Of a stretch of 64,000 nt of DNA, positions 9,057 to 16,929 are shown one piece after another. Each line of letters begins with the position of its first letter. Positions within the stretch are counted from its first letter, which is position 1. The DNA is from Mycobacterium simiae (GTDB taxonomy: Bacteria; Actinomycetota; Actinomycetes; Mycobacteriales; Mycobacteriaceae). Both the position numbers and the translations under genes were made by a program. The notes beneath the pieces were generated by a model. It made no database searches and was not told where the DNA came from. It was given only the letters and a program-made list of their open reading frames with translations. The DNA is taken from NCBI RefSeq assembly GCF_010727605.1, contig NZ_AP022568.1, forward strand, positions 1,674,001 through 1,738,000. The letters are read 5' to 3'.

Positions 9057-9722
9057 TCAGGCCGGTTTGGCCGCGGGGGCGCGCACCACCAACGGCACGG
9101 CGGGAAAGCACCACGCCAGCTCCGAGCGAGACTTGCGCAGCGCCGCCGTGCCGTAACCCTTCTTCCGGTGGTCGGGGTGAATCCAGATGCGGACGTCGAC
9201 CTCCCCGCGGACCAGCTCACCGAACACCATTCCGACCTTCTCGCCGGAATCCACGGCGACGAACCAGGCGGCCTCCTCGTCGTCGACGCGGCGCAGCGCT
9301 GCCCGGATCTCGTCGTCGAGATTGCCTGCGGGCCCGCCCGATCCATCACCGGCGAAGCCGATGTCCTGGGTGCGGACGGCGAACAGGTCGCGGTCCGCGG
9401 TGGCGGAGAACGGCCGTAGCTCGAGGTTGTCCCCCGAGCTCGCCGGCCGCTCGCCGAGGGTGAAACTCAGCTGCTTGTTCAGGTCCTCGAGTTCGGCAAG
9501 AATCTTGCGTCGCGAGTCGATGGTGAGCTGCTCGAAGGACATCCCCATCACCGCTTCCGCGGCGAGGTGGGAGGTGTCGAGGAGCTTGACGATCCCGTCG
9601 ACCGCGGCTTCCTTGCTCTCCGACTCCACCACCAGATCGGCGATTTCGTGCCGGCGTTCAAGCGCTTTCAACAACGCGTCGGCGATCTCTCGGCGGGCGG
9701 CTTTGCGATCCTGGTCAGTCAT
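9057..9722 (-). CDS. GNAT-family N-acetyltransferase with a gyrase-A-like coiled-coil N-terminus
   Basis: The 221-residue protein is the positional counterpart of Rv0730. Residues ~110-221 form a GNAT fold, with beta-4/acetyl-CoA loop VRIWIHPDHRKKGYGTAAL (Q/R-x-x-G-x-G/A type). Residues ~15-90 are helical and resemble the GyrA/ParC coiled-coil region in layout: LERRHEIADLVVESESKEAA, a hinge, then MSFEQLTIDSRRKILAELED, compared with gyrase's M-R-L-x-x-LT-x-x-E-x-x-K-I. That resemblance was judged by eye. The substrate is unknown. It is convergent with methyltransferase triplet 1 and downstream of the FGGY kinase by 41 nt or more. Confidence 0.85.
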   Translation of the reverse strand: MTDQDRKAARREIADALLKALERRHEIADLVVESESKEAAVDGIVKLLDTSHLAAEAVMGMSFEQLTIDSRRKILAELEDLNKQLSFTLGERPASSGDNLELRPFSATADRDLFAVRTQDIGFAGDGSGGPAGNLDDEIRAALRRVDDEEAAWFVAVDSGEKVGMVFGELVRGEVDVRIWIHPDHRKKGYGTAALRKSRSELAWCFPAVPLVVRAPAAKPA

Positions 9723-9763
9723 TGCACCAGCCTAGAACGCCGCGGACATTAGCGCGCCAGATC

Positions 9764-11116
9764 TCATGGCGGCGGCCGGCATGATTGCTCGCCCAGCGCC
9801 AGGAAGCGCCGGTACCGGCCCTCGACCGAGCCCACCCACGCGGGGTCGGGGTCGACGACGCGGTCCGTGCAGGCCCAGCGGCCGGCGTCGATGATCGACG
9901 TTTCCAGGCCGGCCGCCATCCGGCCCAGAAAGGCCGCCCCCAGCGCCGCGCCCTCGGGCACCCCGGATACCGTCACCGGCCGGCCGGTGGCATCGGCGAT
10001 GGCCTGCATCCATGGCGCCAGGCGGGTGCCGCCACCGGTGGCCACGATGCGCGAGACCGGCGCACCGCTGAGTTCGATGAGCTGACGGACCACGAAACCG
10101 GAGGCTTCGTAGGCGGCCCTGCGCAGCGCGGTGCCGTCGTGGGTGAGGTCGACCGCGTCGAGGACGGCCCGCCGGTGCGGGTCGTGGAAGGGGGTGCGTT
10201 CGCCGCGGATGTAGGGCGACCAGACCGGCACCCGGTGTGGATCCAGGGCGCCGGGCGTGCCCGGGGCGATGACGCGATCGACCCAGCCGAGGAACAGTCC
10301 ACCGGCGTTGCTGGCGCCGCCGATCAGGCTCTTGCCAGCCGTGGTGTGCGGGATGGTCCATAACCCCGGCACGTGGCGCGCCTCGGGGACGGTCACCCAC
10401 ACGATCAGCGTGGTGCCGCACATGACCAGGGCGTCGCCGTCTCGATCGGCACCCGACACCATCTGCTCACACAGGGCATCGACCGCGCCCACCCCCAGCA
10501 CTGCACCGGTGCCACGCACCTGCCCTGCCGCCGCCCCGATCGTCTGCACTTGCGGCATCTGTGTGACGGCGGCGCCGCGCTCGGCGCAGGCCGCCGGGTC
10601 CCAACCGGTCCCGTCGAACAGCGGGAATGAGGTGGCCGCGGTGGCGAAGTCGAGCACCGCGTCGCCCGTCAGGGCATGGTTGGCCACCGCCGGCGCGGGC
10701 CAGTATCCGGCCGCGCCGGGTACTTCGGCGGCCATCCAGCGCAAAAATTCGGCGGCCTCGCCCAACGCCGGGACCGGCTGGTCGCCCGCCACCCGGCCAC
10801 GCTCGTCGCCGTAGAGCAGCCCGGGCGCCAGCGGCCGGCCCGCCGAATCGACGGCCGTCAGCGAGGGCACCATGGCCGACACTGCGACGGCGCGCACCTG
10901 CGGGCCGGGCAGCAGCCGGTGCAGTCGGTCCAGGGCCGCCAACGTGCCACGCCGCCATGCCTCCTCGGCGTCATGCTCGAGCCGGTCGGGCGTCGGCACC
11001 CGCACCTGGTGCGGGATGCGCGCCCGTGCCGTCACTCGGCCATCGGCGTCGGCAGCAACCGCCTTGACCGCGGTGGTGCCGATGTCGATGCCGATCGTGA
11101 CGCCATTACGTGACAC
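9764..11116 (-). CDS. xylB: FGGY-family carbohydrate kinase (XylB-like)
   Basis: The protein of about 450 residues phosphorylates a sugar or polyol using ATP. The N-terminal ribonuclease-H-like ATPase motif is VTIGIDIGTTAVKAV, and the C-terminal half carries the family ATP-binding segment ATGGGTRLAPWMQAIADATGRPV. It corresponds to Rv0729, annotated xylulose kinase, but the true sugar is unproven. GTG 11116 (SRNGVTIGID) is taken as the start; GTG 11125 is the longer alternative. It is divergent from serA2, with fewer than 35 nt between start codons and a 9-bp perfect inverted repeat spanning that gap. Confidence 0.88.
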   Translation of the reverse strand: MSRNGVTIGIDIGTTAVKAVAADADGRVTARARIPHQVRVPTPDRLEHDAEEAWRRGTLAALDRLHRLLPGPQVRAVAVSAMVPSLTAVDSAGRPLAPGLLYGDERGRVAGDQPVPALGEAAEFLRWMAAEVPGAAGYWPAPAVANHALTGDAVLDFATAATSFPLFDGTGWDPAACAERGAAVTQMPQVQTIGAAAGQVRGTGAVLGVGAVDALCEQMVSGADRDGDALVMCGTTLIVWVTVPEARHVPGLWTIPHTTAGKSLIGGASNAGGLFLGWVDRVIAPGTPGALDPHRVPVWSPYIRGERTPFHDPHRRAVLDAVDLTHDGTALRRAAYEASGFVVRQLIELSGAPVSRIVATGGGTRLAPWMQAIADATGRPVTVSGVPEGAALGAAFLGRMAAGLETSIIDAGRWACTDRVVDPDPAWVGSVEGRYRRFLALGEQSCRPPP

Positions 11117-11125
11117 TGGCGTCAC
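11097..11125. promoter_or_regulatory. Perfect inverted repeat between divergent xylB and serA2
   Basis: GTGACGCCA (11097-11105) and TGGCGTCAC (11117-11125) are perfect 9-bp inverted arms around an 11-nt spacer, centre to centre 20 bp. The repeat covers both candidate xylB start codons and lies 12-21 nt before serA2. The geometry is that of a dimeric repressor operator controlling both genes; no regulator of this promoter is identified. Confidence 0.45.
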
Positions 11126-11146
11126 CGTACGCCAGCATTGGCATTC

Positions 11147-12133
11147 GTGACACCACCACGCGCCCTGGTGACGGCCCCATTACGCGGTCCGGGATTCGCC
11201 AAATTGCAGCAGCTGGCCGACGTGGTCTATGACCCCTGGATAAGTGAGATGGGCCAGGCCCCGCTGCGGATCTACAGTCCCGAGCAGTTGGCCGAGCGGA
11301 TCGACAGCGAAGGCGCCGACATCGTTGTGGTGGAGAGTGACTCGGTGCGCGGCCCGGTGCTGGCACGGCGGTTGCGGGCGATCGCAGCTACCCGCGGCGA
11401 CCCCAACAACGTCGACATCGCCGGGGCCACCGCCGCAGGCATCCCGGTGCTGAACACCCCGGCGCGCAACGCCGACGCGGTGGCCGAGTTGACGGTGGCC
11501 CTGCTCTTGGCCGTTACCCGTCAGCTGGTGACCGCCGACGCGGATGTCCGCAGCGGCAACATGTTTCGCGACGGCAGCATCCCCTACCAGCGGTTCCGCG
11601 GGTGGGAAATCGCCGGGCGCACCGCGGGATTGGTGGGCCTGGGCGCGGTCGGCCGGGCGCTGCGATGGCGGCTGACCGGGCTGGGCGTGCGGGTCGTCGC
11701 CCACGACCCCTACCACGACGAGGCCCACCACGACCTCGATGACCTGCTGGCCGAGTCCGACGTCGTCTCGCTGCACGCGCCGGTCACCGAGGACACCGCC
11801 GGCATGATCGGCGCCGCGCAGTTCGCGGCCATGCGGGACGGGGTGGTCTTCCTCAACACCGCTCGGGCCCAGCTGCACGACACCGATGCCCTCGTCGATG
11901 CGTTGCGCAGCGGCAAGGTCGCCGCGGCCGGACTCGACCACTTCGTCGGCGAATGGCTGCCCACGGATCACCCGCTGGCCGGTATGCCCAACGTGGTGCT
12001 GACCCCGCACATCGGCGGGGCCACGTGGAACACTGAGGCCCGGCAGGCACAGATGGTCGCCGACGATCTGGAGGCGTTGCTGTCCGGCAACACGCCCGCC
12101 CATATCCTCAATCCGGAGGTGCTCGGCCCATGA
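11147..12133 (+). CDS. serA2: D-isomer 2-hydroxyacid dehydrogenase (SerA2-like)
   Basis: The protein of about 328 residues is an NAD-dependent 2-hydroxyacid dehydrogenase. It has the Rossmann motif AGLVGLGAVGRAL, the Glu-containing loop DHFVGEWLP and the catalytic-His motif TPHIGGATWNTEAR. The short form without an ACT regulatory domain argues against true 3-phosphoglycerate dehydrogenase. Clustering with sugar kinase and aldolase genes suggests oxidation of a sugar-acid intermediate. GTG 11147 is preferred over TTG 11138. It overlaps fucA by 4 nt and corresponds to Rv0728c. Confidence 0.85.
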   Translation: MTPPRALVTAPLRGPGFAKLQQLADVVYDPWISEMGQAPLRIYSPEQLAERIDSEGADIVVVESDSVRGPVLARRLRAIAATRGDPNNVDIAGATAAGIPVLNTPARNADAVAELTVALLLAVTRQLVTADADVRSGNMFRDGSIPYQRFRGWEIAGRTAGLVGLGAVGRALRWRLTGLGVRVVAHDPYHDEAHHDLDDLLAESDVVSLHAPVTEDTAGMIGAAQFAAMRDGVVFLNTARAQLHDTDALVDALRSGKVAAAGLDHFVGEWLPTDHPLAGMPNVVLTPHIGGATWNTEARQAQMVADDLEALLSGNTPAHILNPEVLGP

Positions 12134-12795
12134 CGTCCGTGACATCCGTCGACAACGCGGCGACCGCGGTGCTGGCGGCGGCCAAGGACATGCTGCGGCG
12201 AGGCCTGGTCGAGGGAACCGCCGGCAACATTTCGGCGCGACGCCCCGACGGCAACATCGTCATCACGCCGTCCTCGGTCGACTACCGCGACATGGCGATC
12301 GAGGATCTGGTCCTCGTCGACCCCGACGGCGCGGTACAGCACGCGGCGCAGGGGCGGGCGCCGTCTTCGGAGATGCAGTTGCACCTGGCTTGTTATCAGG
12401 CATTCGCCGATATCGGCAGCGTCATTCACAGTCATCCGGTGTGGGCGACGATGTTCGCCGTCGCCCGTCAGCCGATCCCGGCCTGCATCGACGAATTCGC
12501 GGTCTATTGCGGCGGCGACGTCCGGTGCACCGATTATGCGGCGTCGGGCACTCCGGAGGTCGGTATCAACGCGGTCAGGGCGCTGGAAGACCGCGGCGCG
12601 GCCTTGATCGCCAATCACGGCCTGGTGGCGGTAGGGCCCCGACCCGACAAGGTCCTGCATATCACCGCACTGGTGGAGCGGACTGCTCAAATCGTTTGGG
12701 GCGCCAGGGTTCTCGGTGGCCCGGTGCCGATTCCCGACGAGGTGAACCACAACTTCGCGGGCGTCTACAGTTACCTGCGGGCCAATCCGCTATGA
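12130..12795 (+). CDS. fucA: Class II aldolase/adducin family protein (FucA-like)
   Basis: The 221-residue zinc aldolase resembles L-fuculose- or L-ribulose-phosphate aldolases/epimerases. Expected elements are GNISARRPDGNIVITPS (phosphate-binding loop), the SSEMQLH acid, zinc ligands in HSHPVWATMF and a later His in IANHGLVAVG. It overlaps serA2 by 4 nt before and the metallo-hydrolase by 4 nt (ATGA) after, so three enzymes form a tightly coupled operon. The natural substrate is unproven; cleavage of a phosphorylated sugar or sugar acid is likely. Confidence 0.88.
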   Translation: MTSVTSVDNAATAVLAAAKDMLRRGLVEGTAGNISARRPDGNIVITPSSVDYRDMAIEDLVLVDPDGAVQHAAQGRAPSSEMQLHLACYQAFADIGSVIHSHPVWATMFAVARQPIPACIDEFAVYCGGDVRCTDYAASGTPEVGINAVRALEDRGAALIANHGLVAVGPRPDKVLHITALVERTAQIVWGARVLGGPVPIPDEVNHNFAGVYSYLRANPL

Positions 12796-13709
12796 GCCGG
12801 GTCCAGCTGGGCCGCGCGATGGTGACGCGCATCGTGGAGTTTCAGTTCCAGCTGGGCACACGGTCTTTCGCCAACACCCCGCCGTCGGGCTGGCAAGCGC
12901 ACGCCGACCTGTTGGTGCCCGACTTCTTCGACCCCGACACCGACAAGTGGCGCATTGCGGTGCAGAGCTGGGTGATCGAGGTGGACGGGCTGACCGTTGT
13001 GGTGGACACCGGCGTCGGCAACGATCGCCAACGCCCCCACATCCCGGCGCTGGATCACCTGGCCACCGGATTCTTGGCCGCCTGGGCGTCGGCGGGCATC
13101 GACCCCGGCGCCGTCGATGTGGTGATCAACACCCACGTTCACTCCGATCACGTCGGTTGGAACACGCTGTTGGACAACGGGGTTTGGGTACCAACGTTCC
13201 CCAATGCGCGATATCTGGCTCCCGCCGCCGACTACCGGTACTTCTCCCCCGACGGCCCGGCGGCGCGGCGGTCGCCGCGCACTGAGGCGCAAGCCGCCCA
13301 GCAGCACGGTGATCAGCTGGTGTTCGCCGACAGCGTGGCGCCCGTCGAGGCGGCCGGTCAGCTCGTCCAATGGTCGGACGACTACCAGGTCAGCCCGTCG
13401 CTGCGGCTGCGATCGGCTCCCGGACACACCCCAGGCTCCTCGGTGCTGTGGCTGGACGCGGGCGCCCCGGCAGTCTTCGTGGGCGACATCACCCATAGCC
13501 CACTCCAAATCCGCCGCCCCGACGACCCGTGCGCCTTCGATGTGGATGCCCCGGCTGCCGCGGCCACCCGGCGCCGGGTCTTCACCGAGGCCGCCGCGGC
13601 CCGTGCCGCCGTAGTGCCCGCCCACTACCCGGGCCACGGTGGTGCAACGATCCGGGCCGTGGCCGACCGATTCGACGTCGATGAGTGGCTGGACGTCGAC
13701 AAGCTCTAA
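12792..13709 (+). CDS. Metallo-beta-lactamase-fold hydrolase
   Basis: The 305-residue protein has the binuclear-metal motif H-x-H-x-D-H (INTHVHSDHVGWN), a preceding Asp in VVDTGVGNDRQRPH, a later His in APGHTPGSS, a metal-bridging Asp in VFVGDITHSPLQ and a final His in PAHYPGHGG. This order fits the lactonase/AHL-hydrolase-like branch. The chosen ATG 12792 overlaps the fucA stop, and the codons before it merely extend into fucA. In this operon a sugar lactonase role is plausible but inferred. It is convergent with the second FGGY kinase, 18 nt apart. Confidence 0.87.
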   Translation: MSRVQLGRAMVTRIVEFQFQLGTRSFANTPPSGWQAHADLLVPDFFDPDTDKWRIAVQSWVIEVDGLTVVVDTGVGNDRQRPHIPALDHLATGFLAAWASAGIDPGAVDVVINTHVHSDHVGWNTLLDNGVWVPTFPNARYLAPAADYRYFSPDGPAARRSPRTEAQAAQQHGDQLVFADSVAPVEAAGQLVQWSDDYQVSPSLRLRSAPGHTPGSSVLWLDAGAPAVFVGDITHSPLQIRRPDDPCAFDVDAPAAAATRRRVFTEAAAARAAVVPAHYPGHGGATIRAVADRFDVDEWLDVDKL

Positions 13710-13727
13710 GACCGCGCGGCAAAGCCG

Positions 13728-15170
13728 TCAAATGATGGGCCGCAACGCGCGGTACAGCGACTGGAAACGTGCGAACTTTTCGTCGTAGTAGTCCCGATGG
13801 GCGGTCTGCGGCTCGAAAGTGCGGTCAAACCTGACGAACTCGCGCACCGCGGCGGCCACGCAGCCCACCACCTCGGTCCCCACGCCGGCCAATAGCGCCG
13901 CGCCGAGCACCGCGGCGTCCGACACCGCGGTGCGCTTGAGGGCAAAGCCGAGCGTATCGGCGCGGATTTGACACCAGATGTCCGAACGGGAGCCGCCACC
14001 GCTGATGTTCGCCTGCGCCAGAACCACATTCGACGACTGCTGCAGTGCCTGAAAAGCCCACCGCGCCGAGAAGGCAACCCCTTCCATCACGCTGCGCGCG
14101 GTCTCTGCGGCGCCGACGGTGGAATCAATCCCCGCGAACGCTCCCCGGGAGCCGGCGTCCCAGATCGGGGCACGTTCGCCCTCGAGATGCGGCAGGAACA
14201 ACGGGATGGATGGTCCCGGTTCGGTGTTGGCCGCAAGTGCGGACAACCGACCGGTCGGGACGCTCAGCAGGCGCGAAACCCATTGCACCGCAGCACCTCC
14301 CGACTGGGTTGGCGCGGCATGCAGGACGATGTCGTCGTACGGGGGGAACACCACCACCCCCGGCGTGGGATTGACGGTCGGTGAGATGATGCCCAAGATC
14401 TCGCTGGTTCCGCTCTGATACATGGCCGCACCGTCGTGCAGTACACCGGAGCCGAACATACCTGCCCAGGCATCCATGGTGCCGACCACCACAGGCGTTC
14501 CGGCGCAAGGCATCCCGTGACGCACATGTCCTGCCACGTAATGAAAGTCGCGTAGCTCGGGCAATAGGTCGTGCGCCCGTGGCACCAGGGCTAGTAAGTC
14601 GGTTACATAACCTTGCCCACGAGCCAGGCGAACGGCGGAAATCGCATCGGAGAAGACTGACCCGGTCAGACGCATCACGCAATAGTCCTTGGGCAGCAGG
14701 ACATATCGCGTCTTCGCATAGACATCGGGATGCACGCGCGCCACGTGCGCCAACCTGGACAACGCATGACTCGCGTCGATCGGAACCGGTGTGCCGAACC
14801 ATGTTCGTTGCTGCTCGGCGTCGATGTGCGCGGCCAGCGTTGCGGCGTCGGCCGCGCAGCGGGTGTCTTGCCACGTGATCGCGGGCAGCAGCGCCGCACC
14901 GTCTGATCCGGCGAAGACATGCGTGTTCACCTGCGAAGTGATGCCGATCCCCGCGAGTCCCGACAGGTCATGCCCCGATGCGAACTCCGTCAGCGCCGCC
15001 AGCACACCGTCCATCCAAGCGGCCGGATCCTGTTCGGCGTGACGCGCCGACGGTCGCGACATCACCAGCGGGCGTAGGTAATCGGCAAGCAGGTTGCCGT
15101 CGGTATCGATCAGTATCGCCTTGACCGCGCTGGTCCCGATGTCGATGCCGATCAGACAGCTGTGCCCCAC
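13728..15170 (-). CDS. FGGY-family carbohydrate kinase (second copy in the island)
   Basis: The 480-residue kinase has N-terminal CLIGIDIGTSAVKAILIDTDG, the central LPKDYCVMRLTG typical of xylulokinases, and the C-terminal ISGGGSRSDIWCQIRADTLGF. It is clearly diverged from the FGGY kinase at 9764-11116. It follows the AraC regulator by 24 nt on the same strand, so the pair is one unit. A pentulose or polyol substrate is likely from the motifs, not proven. It starts with GTG at 15170. I recall no counterpart in the M. tuberculosis Rv0727c-Rv0729 region. Confidence 0.88.
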   Translation of the reverse strand: MGHSCLIGIDIGTSAVKAILIDTDGNLLADYLRPLVMSRPSARHAEQDPAAWMDGVLAALTEFASGHDLSGLAGIGITSQVNTHVFAGSDGAALLPAITWQDTRCAADAATLAAHIDAEQQRTWFGTPVPIDASHALSRLAHVARVHPDVYAKTRYVLLPKDYCVMRLTGSVFSDAISAVRLARGQGYVTDLLALVPRAHDLLPELRDFHYVAGHVRHGMPCAGTPVVVGTMDAWAGMFGSGVLHDGAAMYQSGTSEILGIISPTVNPTPGVVVFPPYDDIVLHAAPTQSGGAAVQWVSRLLSVPTGRLSALAANTEPGPSIPLFLPHLEGERAPIWDAGSRGAFAGIDSTVGAAETARSVMEGVAFSARWAFQALQQSSNVVLAQANISGGGSRSDIWCQIRADTLGFALKRTAVSDAAVLGAALLAGVGTEVVGCVAAAVREFVRFDRTFEPQTAHRDYYDEKFARFQSLYRALRPII

Positions 15171-15194
15171 GGCTGCCAGTGTGCCAGAGCCGCG

Positions 15195-16061
15195 CTAGGC
15201 GGAACCCTGGCTCAGCCGGCTACCCCGCCATGTGCGCGGCGACATGCCGTGCACGCGAGCGAATTGCCGGCTGAAGAAGCCGGGATCGAATACCCCAACC
15301 CGGCGGGCAATTTCGGCGATCGGCAAGTCGGTCTCCGCCAGCAGGGTGCGTGCCTCGGTCATGCGACGCTCGATGATCCACTCCTGCACGGTGCGCCCGG
15401 TGCGCCGGCGTACCACCGTGGTGAGATGCCCCGGCGTCATGCCGACCGCGGCCGCCACATCTCGCAACGACAGGGCCGCGGCATATCGCCGGTCGATCAC
15501 GTCGAACACATCGGCCAACAGTGGTTCCCCGCTGCGTCGCAGCTCGGCGACCACATCCCGGGCCAGTCGGGCGAGGTCGATCAGCAACAGGGTCAGGTAT
15601 GCCAGGGCCGCCTGCCGATGCCCCTCGCTGCGCGCGGTGAGCTCGGCTTCGATCGACCGGATCGCGTTGTCCCACACGGGTTGGCGCTCCGCGGGAATCT
15701 GTAGGCGCAAGACTCCACCCGAATGGCCGTGCAGGAACGGGAAGAGCAGTGGGTGCCCGCGCCACGCCGGCCAGGGGGACCGGGCGTCCTCACCCAGCGC
15801 GGTGGGGTCGAAGAACACCGCGATGCCGTCCTGCAGGTTCGCCAACTGGCCGGCATCCAGCACCTCGCCGGGCGCCGCCACGTACACCAGGCCCGCCGCC
15901 GGGGCGTACCACAGCGCCGGAAAGTCGTGGATATGGCGGCCGTGCCCGACGATGTCGCCGGTATGACGCTGCACCGAGACCGGTTCGGTCTCCGGATCGG
16001 TCCGGTATCGGTAGACGGGAACGCCGCCGCGGTGGCCGACCAGCCTAGGTACCTGTGCCAT
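15195..16061 (-). CDS. AraC-family transcriptional regulator
   Basis: The 288-residue regulator has an N-terminal AraC-type cupin sensing domain (HDFPALWYAPAAGLVYVAAPGE) and a C-terminal pair of helix-turn-helix motifs: LRDVAAAVGMTPGHLTTVVRRRTGRTVQEWI and IAEIARRVGVFDPGFFSRQFARVHGMSP. It is co-directional with and 24 nt before the FGGY kinase, and divergent from a small methyltransferase across a 74-nt gap with two inverted repeats. It is probably the sugar-responsive activator of the kinase gene and possibly of serA2-fucA. Confidence 0.9.
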   Translation of the reverse strand: MAQVPRLVGHRGGVPVYRYRTDPETEPVSVQRHTGDIVGHGRHIHDFPALWYAPAAGLVYVAAPGEVLDAGQLANLQDGIAVFFDPTALGEDARSPWPAWRGHPLLFPFLHGHSGGVLRLQIPAERQPVWDNAIRSIEAELTARSEGHRQAALAYLTLLLIDLARLARDVVAELRRSGEPLLADVFDVIDRRYAAALSLRDVAAAVGMTPGHLTTVVRRRTGRTVQEWIIERRMTEARTLLAETDLPIAEIARRVGVFDPGFFSRQFARVHGMSPRTWRGSRLSQGSA

Positions 16062-16070
16062 ACTGCCAAA

Positions 16071-16105
16071 GATAGTCCTACTATCGGCGATAATTAGCCA
16101 ATTAT
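16071..16105. promoter_or_regulatory. Two inverted repeats in the araC/methyltransferase divergent promoter
   Basis: GATAGT-CCT-ACTATC (16071-16085) and ATAATT-AGCC-AATTAT (16090-16105) are both perfect 6-bp inverted repeats within a 74-nt AT-rich gap that stands out in this GC-rich window. They are probable regulator-binding sites for one or both divergent genes. AraC proteins usually use direct half-sites, so a different regulator may bind here. Confidence 0.4.
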
Positions 16106-16135
16106 AGTGCGTGACAGTGGTTCACCATTGTTGGT

Positions 16136-16780
16136 ATGACGAAACATCATCCACATGACTACTTGCCGGCCACCGGTCACGATGCGTTTCTGCCCGCCTA
16201 TGATCTGATCGCCCGGCTAATGGGCCTCAACAACGTTTACCGCCGCCTGGTCGCCCAGGCGGAAATCACCGACGGTCACCGAGTCCTGGAAATCGGCTGT
16301 GGCACAGGTAATCTCTCGATTACCGTCAAGCGATCGCATCCCGCGGCGGAGGTGATCGGGTGCGACCCGGATCCGCGGATCTTGGCGGTCGCGCAGCGAA
16401 AGGCGGACCGAATTCCCGGCATCCGTTTTGAACTCGGCTACGCCGAACGGCTTCCATACGCCGACGCGGAGTTCGACCGGGTGCTGTCGTCAATGATGCT
16501 GCATCACATCAGCGACGACGCGAAACCGGCGGCGGCGGCGGAGATATTTCGGGTACTACGTCCGGGGGGCCGGCTACACCTGGTCGACATCGGCGGCCAC
16601 ACCGCAAGCGGCGGGGTGCTGGCGCGGCTCATCCGGCGCAACCACCACATGGCCGGCAACCTGGGTGACGGGATACCCCGATTACTGCGCTCGGCGGGGT
16701 TGGACTGCACCGAACTCGCCACCACGCGGCAGCGGATCGTCGGCCAGCTCACCTACTATCAGGCCACCCGGCCGGTTTAG
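16136..16780 (+). CDS. Class I SAM-dependent methyltransferase (small, UbiE/methyltransferase-11 type)
   Basis: The 214-residue Rossmann-fold methyltransferase has motif I VLEIGCGTGNLSI, the ribose-binding acidic stretch EVIGCDPDPR, and post-II motif LSSMMLHHISDDAK followed by RVLRPGGRLHLVDIGG. This sequence type is distinct from the six TIGR00027 paralogs nearby. It is divergent from araC and followed by a 149-nt gap before methyltransferase triplet 2. The substrate cannot be predicted. Confidence 0.88.
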   Translation: MTKHHPHDYLPATGHDAFLPAYDLIARLMGLNNVYRRLVAQAEITDGHRVLEIGCGTGNLSITVKRSHPAAEVIGCDPDPRILAVAQRKADRIPGIRFELGYAERLPYADAEFDRVLSSMMLHHISDDAKPAAAAEIFRVLRPGGRLHLVDIGGHTASGGVLARLIRRNHHMAGNLGDGIPRLLRSAGLDCTELATTRQRIVGQLTYYQATRPV

Positions 16781-16876
16781 CGCTGGTCGATCGCGACCTT
16801 GCGCGGCCCGGGCCCCAGCTGATTTCCGTGAACTCGGGGTGTGCCAGCGGGAAGCGTACAGTGGTGGAGTCTTGTT

Positions 16877-16898
16877 ATATTGACTAAGTATTAGCAAA
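16877..16898. promoter_or_regulatory. AT-rich CTAA/TTAG repeat element upstream of methyltransferase triplet 2
   Basis: This 22-nt element contains CTAAGTATTAG (arms CTAA/TTAG) and is followed by TTAAGCTAAGTAC, giving several CTAA half-sites within about 40 nt of the ATG at 16930. Its reverse complement begins TTTGCTAA and ends TCAATAT-like, matching the element at 6183-6200 before triplet 1. The shared motif suggests common control. Confidence 0.4.
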
Positions 16899-16929
16899 GT
16901 TAAGCTAAGTACATCAGCAGGGGGCACCC

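Noticed and set aside
6194..9114. Long minus-strand frames (437 and 380 codons) opposite methyltransferase triplet 1
   Set aside because: They mirror the paralogous sense genes and carry no domain features; their mutual similarity only reflects the paralogy of the sense strand.
12390..12791. 134-codon N-terminal extension of the metallo-hydrolase
   Set aside because: It lies wholly inside fucA in another frame; ATG 12792 overlaps the fucA stop and starts the conserved fold.
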